64,000 nucleotides of DNA from Micractinium sp. NFX-FRZ (taxonomy: Eukaryota > Chlorophyta > Trebouxiophyceae > Chlorellales > Chlorellaceae). The stretch covers positions 36,607 through 100,606 of the forward strand of contig JAPTJF010000214.1 of NCBI GenBank assembly GCA_029339195.1, in the 5' to 3' direction. The notes under the pieces are model-generated. The model saw only the letters and a program-made list of their open reading frames with translations. It was not told the origin of the DNA and did no database searches. Position numbers and translations under genes: made by a program. Position 1 is the first letter of the stretch, and the number at the start of each line of letters is the position of its first letter. Shown here in pieces: positions 1-10,964 of the stretch.

Positions 1-251
1 GGGCATGGCCGAGTGCATGGTGAGGGGCAGGGCTGAGCGCAGGGGCAGGAGGCAGGCAGGCACTAGAGCAGGGTCACGCAAATGGACTGAGTCACTTGAG
101 CCCCCCCCCCGTGTGATCAATCGGTCTACAGGTCCCAGGCGCTCTTGCCAGCGCCCTGCCCTCCCCCACCTTCCCAACCTGCTCCCAGCGCATGCTCACC
201 CAGTCATTGCCCTTGCCTACCATTACAAACCACCACCACGTGACCCACCCG

Positions 252-368
252 TGTGCTGCGCAATGTCTGCTTTGAGCTCAGCCACCGTGCTGCTGAACGG
301 CCGGGAGGTTGTGGTGCTCAGCTTGCCAAACACGACTTTGATTTCAATGCACGGACCGCCCGCCTGCA
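252..368 (-). CDS. Internal exon with a ubiquitin-like fold (gene runs off the left edge)
   Basis: On the minus strand an acceptor-like ...GTGCAG precedes an open segment reading IEIKVVFGKL, then STVAELKADIAQHTG, and a GTGGGT donor follows at about 251. A beta strand with lysines followed by a 'tVaeLKadIaqhTG' helix is the usual first half of a ubiquitin-like domain, as in ubiquilins or UBL-domain phosphatases. The open frame has no ATG, so an upstream exon at higher coordinates is needed, and the rest of the domain would lie beyond base 1. Nothing seen fixes the full protein. The call rests on this short motif alone and could be wrong. Confidence 0.35.
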
Positions 369-2388
369 CTGCCTCCGCTTCTCGCTTCACACCCGACGCC
401 CGCTGCTCCCCGCCGCTGCTCCCCGCCGCCGCCGCCGCCGCCGCTGTCACTGCTTTTATTTGGGATTAGGGCAGGGGGAGGGCAGGACCAGGTGGCAGAA
501 TGGCAGTCGGGAGCCTCGGCGCAGACTGGGCCCGCAGCACTACCGCCACGTTGCACCGCCGCGCCACCACCAATACCGCCCGTCTGCAGTCGGACTGCCG
601 CCCACAGCATATATGAGGCCTCCTATTGATCAAAATCACCTTGCACTTCCGTCCTGGAGGCCTCCTGCCCCGCCTGCTGCTCAGGCGCCCCTTGTTCGAC
701 GGCGTGTCGAGCCTCGGCGCTGTTAGCGTCTGCCATGGTATCAGGTAACAGTGAGATCGTGCGCTGACGGATCTGTCGCGAGCAGCGCTGCATCCTGGGC
801 ACATTGCTGGCCGCTGCCAGCCTGGCGCAGCGGCCCGGAGCGGCGGCCTTCACACGCTTCCCACCGCCCCCACTGCTTGGCTCCTCTTTCGCCAATCATT
901 GGATAGATCAGGAGAATGCGACACCGTTACATGAGAAGCTTGAGCTCACCCTATGACACGACCTCTTCCAGGTGCCCTGGCCGGGCGTTGCCCGCCTCCG
1001 ATGCCAACCTTGGGACCGTGGCGGAGCTCTCTCGTCCAGCTCTTCCGGAAATGCATCAGGCCTGCTCTGGTCCTCTGCTGAGCCCAGAAGTTGTGTGCCG
1101 TTATACCAAAGAGATGACTGACAGAGGGCCTCAGATCCACGCTTCCACCAGCTTCCACCCCTCCGCACCATGCAGCCTCCACAGCAAGCGCGCTGCCAGG
1201 CGCTCGTCGAAGGAGTAAAGAGGCAACGGCAACGGCAGCGGCAGCGGTAGCTACGGAAGTCGATAGATGCTGCCTTGGGGCGCCAGACGAAATGCCCACC
1301 GACAAGTGCCCCGTATCGGTGGTTGCATGCAGCGTGGAGAGCAAAGATCCTAGTACCGTGCATATGGCTGGGCAGGGTGTGCACAACATGGAGAGTGCTG
1401 GGAGGAGGTAGCAAGAGCGGGACGTGTATGGTGTGCAGATCCGCATGCGCATGGGACTCGCGCAGCAGGAGCCCTCCATCCTGCCCAGGCCTGCAGAAGC
1501 GCAAGCGGTGCAAGCTGGCTAAGCGGTGCAAGCGTGGGCCAAACACGCTGCCGTCAGTCTGAGTGCTGTGGCGCTAATGCAGCCGTGCCTTGGTAGGCAG
1601 TAGCATACATTCATGCAAATGGTTGACGCTAGGTTATGTTTTATGCATGGGGTTACAGGATGGCCATGCAAGCATCCTGCCAGCGCGGGCGGGCTCACCC
1701 GCCCTCGGCTTACGTCACCGCCGCCACCGCCTCCTGCAGGTGCTGGCGTGGCGGCGGGGAATCTCGCAATGCCCTCCCTCCACTGGCCGTCAATTGGACT
1801 CTAGTAATGCTCTGACAAAGAGCAGCGCAGCGAAAGAGCCGTGGCGACCTGCCACGGAGGCCACAGCGAGGTGAGTCGGGCGTCTCTTTCGTGCGTGCAC
1901 TGATCGCGCCTTCCTGCTGTCCTTGCTAGCTGTGGAGCCAGAGGCGAGCAGGGACGACAGGGGTGCGGGAGGTTGTGGAGCATCCTTGATCGCAGTCGCG
2001 CTGGCTGCCGGGCCTGTCCTTGACGGCTAAGTACCGATGGCAGCTAAACGCCATCGGGCCGGGCCACGGTTGCGGCCTCGCCGCAACTCGATTCTTGGGG
2101 CGCCCTTCGCACACCCCAGCGCCTCAACGGCCCTGGCACGGATGGCGGGAAGCCCATGGTGCCGGCTGCAGCCGCACCTACGCGCCGACTGCGCCCTACC
2201 CACCGCTGCCGCCACCCGCCGCCACCTGCCGCACAGGGTAGCACCCACCTCTCGCGGCGCCGCACACATAGCCCCGCCCAGCACCCCCTTTGCCTGCTTC
2301 CCTGCACCGCAGAGCTCCCCCACACGCCAGCGAGCCCCCGCTGGATTGATGGACGTTGGCAGCACCCGCCACACTGGCCAGCCAGCAG
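369..2388. other. About 2 kb with no gene I can support
   Basis: Several open frames of 60-210 codons occur on both strands, but none shows a recognisable domain and the composition is simply GC-rich. A minus-strand segment near 899-740 could hold the first exon of the ubiquitin-like gene. A good splice donor (GAG then GTGAGT) ends an open plus-strand segment at 1870, so 1590-1870 could be an upstream or 5'UTR exon of the transporter gene that follows. Neither is certain. Transcript data would settle this stretch. Confidence 0.3.
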
Positions 2389-5300
2389 GACAGCGGTGAG
2401 AGGCAGCAACTTGTGCCGCCCTCCCGCAGCGACCAGCAGCCCGCTCGTCGGCGCGCAGCAGCAGCAGCAGCTGCAGCAGCCGCAGCAGAGGAGGCGCCTC
2501 TAGCAGGTGGCGCTGGTGGTAGCAGCGCCGGAGTCGCACCAGCCCAACCGCACCCCCCAGGGCGCCTGCCATACTCGCTCGGCAGCACCGTCCCCAGCAG
2601 CCGCCCCAGCAGCCGCAACAACAGCAGCACCGAGCTTGCAGCAGGCAGCGGCAGTGGCGTGGCAGCCACCGCCACTAGCACAGCGCCCAGTGGCCTGTCA
2701 TCCTTTCCCGAGCCCCTGCGCCGCCTGGTGGAGGTGGTGAAGAAGCAGCAGCGGCGGTTTGAGGAGGAGTGGCGGCACGAGGGCGGCGAGCGCGCAAGAG
2801 CTAAGAAGGTCACCACCAGTGAAGACGAGGTGGGGCTGGCAAACGGCGGCAGCAGCAGCAACGGGGCGGCCGGCAGCAGCCCGTACGAAGGCAACATCAG
2901 CAGCGGCGGCATAGAGCTTGCCAGTGCGGTAGCAGCGGGCCACAGCGGCAGCTTTGAGCAGCGCCACTTGCTGGGCGACCAACCCGGCGGCAGCAGCGGC
3001 GCGGCAGCAGACGGCGGCAGCTCGCGGCGCGTAGCATTTGAGACCACCGTGCGCACCGACAGCGGCACCAACCTCCCGCTGCGCACCGATTCGGTCACCG
3101 AGCGCAGCACCTTTGTGCGGGGTGTGGGACCTGTGTACCGAGACATGGACGGGCTGAAGCAGTATGCAGCGCCCTGGGGGTACCAGGTGGTGGAGCGGCT
3201 CACCCCCAACGGGCGAGGCTTCTCCCTTCAGGTGCGCAGGCGGGCGGGTGGGTGCCGTGGTGGGGGCTGGGCCGCTGCCGCACTGTGCTGCGCGGTGCTG
3301 CCTGCGCCCGGCTTGGTGTGTTGCCTTCCCTTGTGTCCCATAAGCTGCACTGATGTGGGCTAAGTTGCATCCGCCGTTGCGCCTAAACTCCTAGCCTGCG
3401 GTGCGCCTGCGGTGCTTGGCTGCAGCACCCTTGCATGCTCCACCCACGTCCCTGCTGTGCCTGCCGTGCCTGCTGTGCAGACCAACCGCATGATCGTGCT
3501 GGCCCTGACCTTCCTCTGCTACACGGCCTACCACGCCTCCCGCAAGCCCCCCAGCATTGTGAAGAGCGTGCTGCACGGGGACGTGGGCAGCGACGGTGCG
3601 TGCCCTGCCTGCTGCGGGGCCCTGGGCAGAGCACTTTGCTGTGTTCTGCATTGGGCGTGCATTGTGCTGCGCTTGGGCAGAGGCAGCGGCCTGCAAAGCT
3701 GCGTTAGGCCCGCATGCAGCGTGCCGCAACGCCACGTGCAACACAGTGAGCGCCATAGCTTTGCGGGTGTCTAGGGCCCATGCCCCAGAGCAGGCAGACC
3801 ATATGGGCGGTGAGTGCATGTGACGTTGGTCTTATAGTGTGCTTACCTACCCTTACACCTGTCCGCCCGCCCGCCTGCCTGCAGATCTGGGCCTAGAGAA
3901 TCCATGGGCTAGCACCCATGGTAAGCCTGGGGCTGCACGGCACGGGGCACGGGCTCCAGCATGTCCCTGCCTGCCCAGCCCAGCACGCTTGTGGATGCCC
4001 CTCACCTGTGGCTGTGGCTGCTCATCAGTGGTGGCCTGACTTGCGGCTGCACAAAGCACTTGCCGCTGCCCCTGCACCCCTCCCCGCCTTTCCACCCTCC
4101 TCACAAGCCCCTCTGCCTACCCATATCTCCCCTGCTCTCCACCGCACCTCTTACCTGCCCCCCGGCAGGCATCACCAACGCCACTGGTGTGGCCAGCGGC
4201 AGCGGCGTGCAAGCGCACCCTGGGTGGGCGCCGTTCAACCACCAGCGCGACGGCAAGGCGCTGCTGGGCCAGCTGGACCTCGCCTTCCTGGGGGCCTACG
4301 CCTGTGAGTGGTGGGGCTGCAGTGTGTTGCCCGTGCTTTTGCCACCCAGGGCGTTGGGCGGCTTGGTACAGCGAGAGGGATTACCTATGCTGCCCCCGGA
4401 TGGCTTCAAAGAAGCCAGCGGCTCACTTGCTTTGCCCTCCTGGACCCCGCCGCCCCCCGTGCCGCCTGCAGTTGGTATGTTTGTGAGCGGCCACCTGGGC
4501 GACCGCGTCGACCTGAGGTACTTCCTCACAGGTGGGTGCCTGCTCCTCTCCCCACCCCGCCCTTCACGCGTGGGTTACAGTGTTGATTTGGCCAGGTTTG
4601 GTACCTGAGCAGCCGGCAGGGGTGGTAAGAGCTGGGCTTGCTCTCATGTGGGGCAGTTGGGTGGGCGGCTGAAACACAGGGGGGGGGTTGGAGTAGGGCC
4701 GGGCGGGGCGGGGCACGGAGATTTGGGTGTGCAGTGGCGTGCATGGAGGCAGCATAGCGCGGGATGCGCTGGGCATTTACAGTTTATCGAGGCATGCAAA
4801 GGCACCTCTCACAACCCGACAACCGCCTGCTCCCCACACTGTGCATGCCTTGCATCATCCTCCTGCACTCGCCTGCATCCGCCCACCCTCCCCACCCCTG
4901 TTCCCTGTCCCCACCCCGCAGGCGGCATGCTGGGCAGCGGCGCCTGCGTGGCCCTGTTTGGCGCCGCCTACTTCTGGCAGATCCACTCCATGACCTACTT
5001 CATCACGGTGCAGGTGGTGGGAGGTGAGGCGGTGGGGTGGGGCGCACTTTGCGGGATGTGAGCTCAGGATTCTCGGCTGTGCTTTAGCACTGAGGCGTGC
5101 TGCAGGCCACCGGCTGGTCCAGTGCGGTGCCCGGCGTTCTCCACCTGTTCACGCCCGCTTCGTGTGCTCCTATTGCAGGCCTGCTGCAGGCCACCGGCTG
5201 GCCCAGCGTGGTGTCCGTCATGGCCAACTGGTTTGGCAAGGGCAAGCGCGGGCTGATCATGGGCGTGTGGAACGCGCACACCTCCGTGGGTGAGTGCCGG

Positions 5301-8300
5301 CGGGGGCGGGCAGCGGGGGAGGCGGCGGGCAGGGACATGAGCTGGGAGAGCAGAAGTGCGTGTGCGCACGGGGTGGGGCATAGGCGCGGCACAGCTTGCA
5401 GTCAGCTGGCTCGAGCGCAGGCTGGTTGCCACACGGCACTTACGCGGGTGCAAGTGTTGCGGTCCTCACCCCTGCCACTGCCTTCCCGCTGCTGCCGCAG
5501 GCAACATCATCGGCAGCCTGATTGCGGCCTACATGCTGCGCTTCGGCTGGGGCTGGTCCTTTGTGGTGCCGGGCGCCTTCATCGCAGCCAGCGGTGCGCC
5601 TGCTGCCGCCCTGTTGAGCCCCTGCACTCGTGCGCTCGTCTCGCCGCTCAACAGACCGCCTTGCTGCTCCGGCACCCATCCCTGCCCCAACGAGTGCCTG
5701 TTATGCGCGCCTTGCTGTTCCCTGACCTCACACCTGCCCTCTGAGTCAACCTTGCAGGCCTGGTCATCTTCACCTTTTTGGTGGTGGAGCCCCAAGACAT
5801 TGGCTTCCTGCCCCAGTCGGGGTCCGTGCTGGGCAGCGAGGTGCGCTTGCCCGGCTGGGAAGCCGAGCAGGAGGCGCCATTTGATGGCGTGCCGGCTGCG
5901 ATGGGCATTGGGCTGCCAGCCTGGCAAGCTAGCAGGCGGTTGGTTTAAGTTTCCTCCCAGCGCCAGCCCCGCCCGCTGGTCCGTCGGTGGCGCGTTGAAC
6001 CGCCGCGTGCCCGCCCTGGCCCAGCGGTGCTGCCGGACGCCCTCTGTGCACGCTGTCGAACATGTTGGTGCAGCGCCGCCCTTTGGGACAGTACACCCGC
6101 CCGCAAGCTGCCCGCCCCCTGCGCTTTACTTGCCCCCCTGCAGGCCGGCGGCAGCGAGCCGCTGACCCCGCGCAGCGAGGCGTCTGACGTGTCGGGCATG
6201 TCGGCCGAGGCGCGCGCCTACCTGGAGCGCCACCTGGCCAACATTGCACGCGGGCGCGGCGGCCTGGTGCCCGCCCACGTGCAGGCGCAGCTGGGTGAGG
6301 GCGGCAGGGGGTGCATGGGTGGGGAAGGCGTGTGCCGAGGCAAGCGCTGCTTGGGGGCACACGGGCACGGTGTCCACGGGCGTGCGCAGCTGGGCGCGGG
6401 GCAGGGGTGATGGGGAGGATTGGCTGTGGTTGGACTGCATTGCAAGAGGGGATCTTTGTTGCCGCTTGGAAATGGTGGCCTGCCCATAGGCCATTCAACC
6501 CACCCTCTGGCTGGCTGCCCCACATGCTGCCCCACCATGGCGCCTGCAGACAAGCACCACACCATCCATGGCGGCCACGGCAAGCACGGCCTCTGGGGCA
6601 TGGGCTCTACGCTGGTGCTGCACAACAAGCGGCGGTGAGCGGGCAGCCGGCTGGCGGCGAGGCCCACCGGTTGAGCGGCCTGAGCTGTGTTGAGTGGCGG
6701 CACATCTTCCGCTTGGAGCCTCAGCCCTGCTGGGCACCTCACCCCTGCTGCACCTCACTTGTATCACCCCATGCTGTGCCACGCTGGTTGCAGTGACAGC
6801 GTGGAGGGCAGCGAGGCGGACCTGCTGCTGGGCGGCTCCCCCCGCTCCGACCGCACCTTCATGTCCACACGGGACAAGGTGGGGGGGCGGTACTGCAGGG
6901 TACCACACAGGATTTACGGTGGAGGCACCGCTGCAGCTGCGGGCAAGCTGCCACAGAATGCAGCGGAGCACGCGTGTGACAGGGTGTGCAGGGGGCAAAG
7001 GGGTGACGGCTTTTGAGAGAGGGGTTGGTTGGCGCAAGCTGGCCTACCAGGCCTCGTCAGCATCCCCCTGCTGCTCCTGCTCACCCCTGGACCCTTGGTG
7101 TTCTCACTGTGTGTGTGCGTCCTCGCAGGCGGGCGTGTCCTTCCTTGCGGCCTGGGCAATCCCTGGCGTGGCCGGTGAGGGATTTGCCGCCCCTGCCGCT
7201 GGCTCTTGTGTGACTGTCGCGTTGCCACCTGTGCACACACATACCGCTGCCTCTCGTCTCCTGCATGCACTCCCGGTTGTCCTGCCCTCGTCCTACCTGC
7301 CCACAATCCTCTCCTGCCTCGGTCCCCATCCCTGCCCACCTCAACTCCCGCTCCCACGTAGCCACCCTTGGCCCCTCTGCCCTTGCAGCTGTTTCCACTA
7401 CCTTGTTTTCATCCTCACGGCGGCGGCGTACATCTCACCCCCTTGGCTCCCCGCTCTCCTCCCAATCGTCTTCCCCTCCCCGCAGTGTTTGCCATGACCC
7501 TCTTCTTCGCCAAGCTGGTGGCCTACACCTTCCTCTACTGGCTGCCCTACTACATCTCAACCACCGAGGTCGGCGGCCGCTCCCTCACGCCCTCGGTGAG
7601 TGGGGGAGGGGCGGGGGCAGGGGCTGCCTGCTGTTGTTGCCACGAAAGTGAGCCGCTGCTTGGTCGAGGCAGGGGAGGACAGGGCGCAGTGGGAAGACAA
7701 GAAAATAGGTTCCCCTGATACATTTTGGGAATAGCGACGGGGACAGCCAGATGCATGTGCTGTACGTGGTGACAAGTGGAAGAAGCGGCCTCGGCCCGCC
7801 AGCAATTCTCTCTGTGCTGGTCTACATGGGCAGAGCAAGGCTAGGTGCGCTGGCTGGCTGCTGACCAGGCACCCGCACGCACCCTCTCACTTGCAACCTC
7901 CCTACCTGCCGCAGGAGGCGGGCAACCTGTCCATCCTGTTTGATGTGGGCGGCGTGCTGGGCGGCACCATCGCAGGCTGGCTGTCGGGTGAGCCCACTGC
8001 CCAAGGGTTGTCGTAATGAGGCAACGGCGTGCTGTGGTGTGCTGTGGCCAGGATGCCAGCTCAGCTGCCGCCTGCCCCCCATATCAGCTGCCCCTCGTAT
8101 GTGCTGCGGGCGTCGCACCCCACTTGAACATTGCACGCCTGTGCACCCAGCCTGCTGCTCCCCGCCCCCTCTCCCACCTATGCTGCAGATGCCTCTGGCG
8201 CCTCCGCCGTCGTCTCCTTCGCCTTTGTGCTCTCCGCCATCCCTTTCCTCTACATGTACCGCGTGTTTGGGGAGGTCAGCTTCGCGGGTGAGTGCTGGAC

Positions 8301-10004
8301 ATGGGGGAACAGAGGCAGCCAAGTGGGCTGGGTATTTGGGAGGCCAGCTTTGCGAGGGAGGGTCACGGGGAGGGCGGTTGGGAGGGCACCTGCGTGGGAT
8401 TCGATGCACAAGGGGGATCTGCTGGGTGTGCGGCCTTGGAGAGGCCCGGCTTGCTGGGCTGGGCTGGGCTGGCCAGCGATTCTCACCCTCTCTCCCCCTC
8501 ACCCTCACCCCCACCCCTCTTTCCCTCCCCCCCAGTCAACATTGCGCTGATGATGGCCGCCGGCTTCTTTGTCAACGGGCCCTACGCCCTCATCACCACC
8601 GCTGTGTCGGCAGACCTGGGCACACACAAGAGCCTGGCAGGTGGGCGGGCAGGCGGGGCGGCTGGCGGGGGTGCAGAGAGCCGAGGGTTTGTTGACGGGG
8701 CGGGGGTGCTCTTACTGCGGCATCTCATAATGGCTCTTCAATCAAGCAACCAATCAATGACATGGTTCGATAAAACATCAACACGCTGCAGGCAACGAGA
8801 AGGCTCTGGCCACTGTGACGGCCATCATTGACGGCATGGGGTCCATTGGGGCTGCCATCGGGCCCCTCATGACCGGGTACATCTCCGGTGAGTCCAGTGG
8901 TTGAGCGGGCAGGGTGGTAGTAGTTTTTCAGCAGCAGGCAAGGAGAGTGTGTGCGGAGAGAGGCCAGCTGGGCAGAGTGCGTGAGCGGGGTGTTGAGCAG
9001 AGTTGACACTGGCTGCCGCGCGTGCATGGGCCGCAGCTGCGTCACGCCCCTTTGTCTGCATGCCCCAACGGCTGCCTCCGATGACTGCCTCACTGCGTGC
9101 CATCGTGCCGCCCGGCCTCTTCGCTTGCATGCCCCGTTGCCCCCGCCCTGTTCCCCACCCTCGGCACCCCTTCCCTCCTCCCTCCCTCCCTTTTCAGAGC
9201 TGCCCGGCGGCTTTGACAATGTCTTCTACATGCTCTACGGGGCAGCTGCCACAGCAGGTGGGGTCACGTGCTTGGTAGTCAGTACAAGCTTGCTGTGGTG
9301 TGCGTGGCTTATGGTAGGGGGCCGCGAAGCGTGTGGGTGTATGGAAAAGCCGCCGCGCCTGGTGGGGCAAGGTGGTAGGCCTGGCGGCGGCGGTGGTTGG
9401 GACGTGCACGGGGCAGCCTTTGGGCAGGCACGGTGCACGGATTTCGAAGCATGCATGCCATGGATCTTCCCAGTAAAAAGCTGTGCGCACCCGGCCCCCC
9501 TTCCCTCCGCCCCGCAGGCCTGCTGCTCACTGGGCTGGTGTTCAAGGAGATTCGTGACATGGTGCGCCGGCGGCGCGCTGCCCAGCAGGGCGGGCGTGTC
9601 GCCACAGAGGGCAATGAGGCCGCCATGCTGACAGAGGGGGACACCCACGTGTCAGACACCTTCAGCTTCCTGCCGCCCGGCGTGCCCTCTGGCGGCGCAG
9701 GTGCGCACGGAGGGCGTTGGCTGCAGCGGGGGTTGGGAGGGGAAGCGGTGAGACGCTTGTTGGTTGGCAGGCTGTTGTGCAGTGGGAGGTGGGGGTGTTC
9801 TGAGGGCCCTGCTTGTGTGCTGGCCGTTTGTGGAGTGCTTGCTTTTTGCGGTGCTGCCCAGGCCCCGGTGGCAAAGCAGGTCTGCGTACGCAGCACAGCG
9901 CGTCTGTGCCAACAACCATGCATGTTCTCTCTCCCTTCTGCCCGTGGTGCCGCTGCCTGCCTGCAGTGCGTACCATTGATAATGAGACGGGCGTGGTGGT
10001 GTGA
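2389..10004 (+). CDS. SLC37-family sugar-phosphate / glycerol-3-phosphate exchanger (MFS), 21 exons
   Basis: This is a 12-helix major facilitator of the organophosphate:phosphate antiporter type, predicted to swap glycerol-3-phosphate or hexose phosphate for phosphate across a membrane. Exons joined by frame: about 2389-3231, 3481-3595, 3885-3920, 4169-4303, 4472-4531, 4922-5023, 5179-5289, 5501-5593, 5758-5840, 6144-6294, 6550-6634, 6794-6878, 7129-7174, 7486-7595, 7915-7987, 8189-8287, 8536-8640, 8792-8887, 9198-9257, 9518-9700, 9967-10004 (TGA). Family motifs include YTAYHASRKPPSIVK, GQLDLAFLGAYA, SGHLGDRVDLR, QATGWPSVVSVMANWFGKGKRG and SILFDVGGVLGG. An extension of about 280 residues, rich in Ala, Ser and Gly, precedes the first helix. 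A charged loop of about 120 residues (exons 9-12) sits mid-protein, where this family has its long cytosolic loop. The 5' end is unresolved: the first exon frame is closed by TGA at 2347, so an upstream exon supplies the ATG. Membrane location cannot be read from the sequence. Confidence 0.87.
5099..5213 (+). repeat. Intron copy of an exon start and its acceptor region
   Basis: Inside the intron before the 5179-5289 exon of the transporter, bases 5099-5129 nearly repeat 5183-5213. The 19 bases from GCTGCAGGCC onward are identical, and the offset is 84 bp. The upstream copy carries its own CTGCAG that could act as a decoy acceptor. This looks like a small tandem duplication of a splice-site region. 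Confidence 0.6.
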
Positions 10005-10457
10005 GGAGCATGGCTGCGCCGTCCGCGAGGCAGCCTGGCCCTTGTTGCAGCAGCGGGAAGCCGAGGCGGGGCGAGGCGAGGGTGCTGCGGATGCGCAGCG
10101 CTCTGCCAGGCTACCACCTGCTGTGCTTGATGTGTTGAGGCATGGCAGTCGTCCGGTGCTTGTCTTGTGTGCTTCCCTCGGGCCCACCCGCGCATTCTTT
10201 CATTTGCTGTGTGTTTGTTTTTGCTCGTCTTGCCCAGAGTGCTGTTGCCTGCCTGCCGGGGCTGTGCGGGCGGAGCGTGCGAGCTGCTCCATGCGCCGCT
10301 GCTCCTCTGCCAACCTCTGATGCGAATCAATTGAGCTGCAATGTATCAGGCTCGATCTAAGACATCCACGGGGCTGTCCGTTGGCTACACTACAGTGGAC
10401 CTTTGCAAAGGCCGAGGTCACACGCCGGTAACCCCTCCTGCTTCCGATGAAATTGTT

Positions 10458-10481
10458 ACGGCACATAGGCCTATGTGCCGT
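10458..10481. repeat. Perfect 24-bp palindrome with an extra direct half-site
   Basis: The half-site ACGGCACATAGG is followed at once by its exact reverse complement, and then by a further copy of GGCACATAGGCC from about 10482. It lies in the intergenic stretch between the transporter stop (10004) and the next gene. It could form a cruciform or RNA hairpin in a 3'UTR or upstream region. No known element is recognised. Confidence 0.75.
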
Positions 10482-10964
10482 GGCACATAGGCCACTCAGT
10501 TCCGGCTTATGCGCACGTGACAGGAGTGACGTGGTGACAGCCAGCCTCAGAGCCACTTTACGGACAGTTTGCTCCCCAAGGGTCTCAACGTGTGATGGGG
10601 GATTGGCAGCAGCAGGATGTTAGCCTTCAAGTCAAGCGCCCTTGAGGAGGTGCGAACACGGACGAGGTCGCCCCTGTGCGGGGACCACACGTGTTCACAT
10701 GGCGATGCATGCCCCGGGGGCACGGCGGTGGATGGCACGGAGGGCGGGGAGCCGACCTAGCGCTTCATGGCCCGCGGCGCCTGGCTGCTCCTGCAGCAGC
10801 CAGGAGGCGATGCTAATGCGATCAACCACTCAGCTTTGTGCAAGATGCCACGGGGCGCGCTGGGTGGAGGCCGCGGGGCAGCTGCTCAGCCCCCACCGCC
10901 GGTCCTGGCGTCACCGCCACACACTGCCGCCCGCCGACAAACCGTGCCCTTGCCCTGCGCGCAG

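Noticed and set aside
2196..3209. 337-codon open frame on the minus strand opposite the first transporter exon
   Set aside because: It is the mirror of a GC-rich Ala/Ser-coding exon. The plus strand leads in frame into a known transporter family, while the minus frame has no domain.
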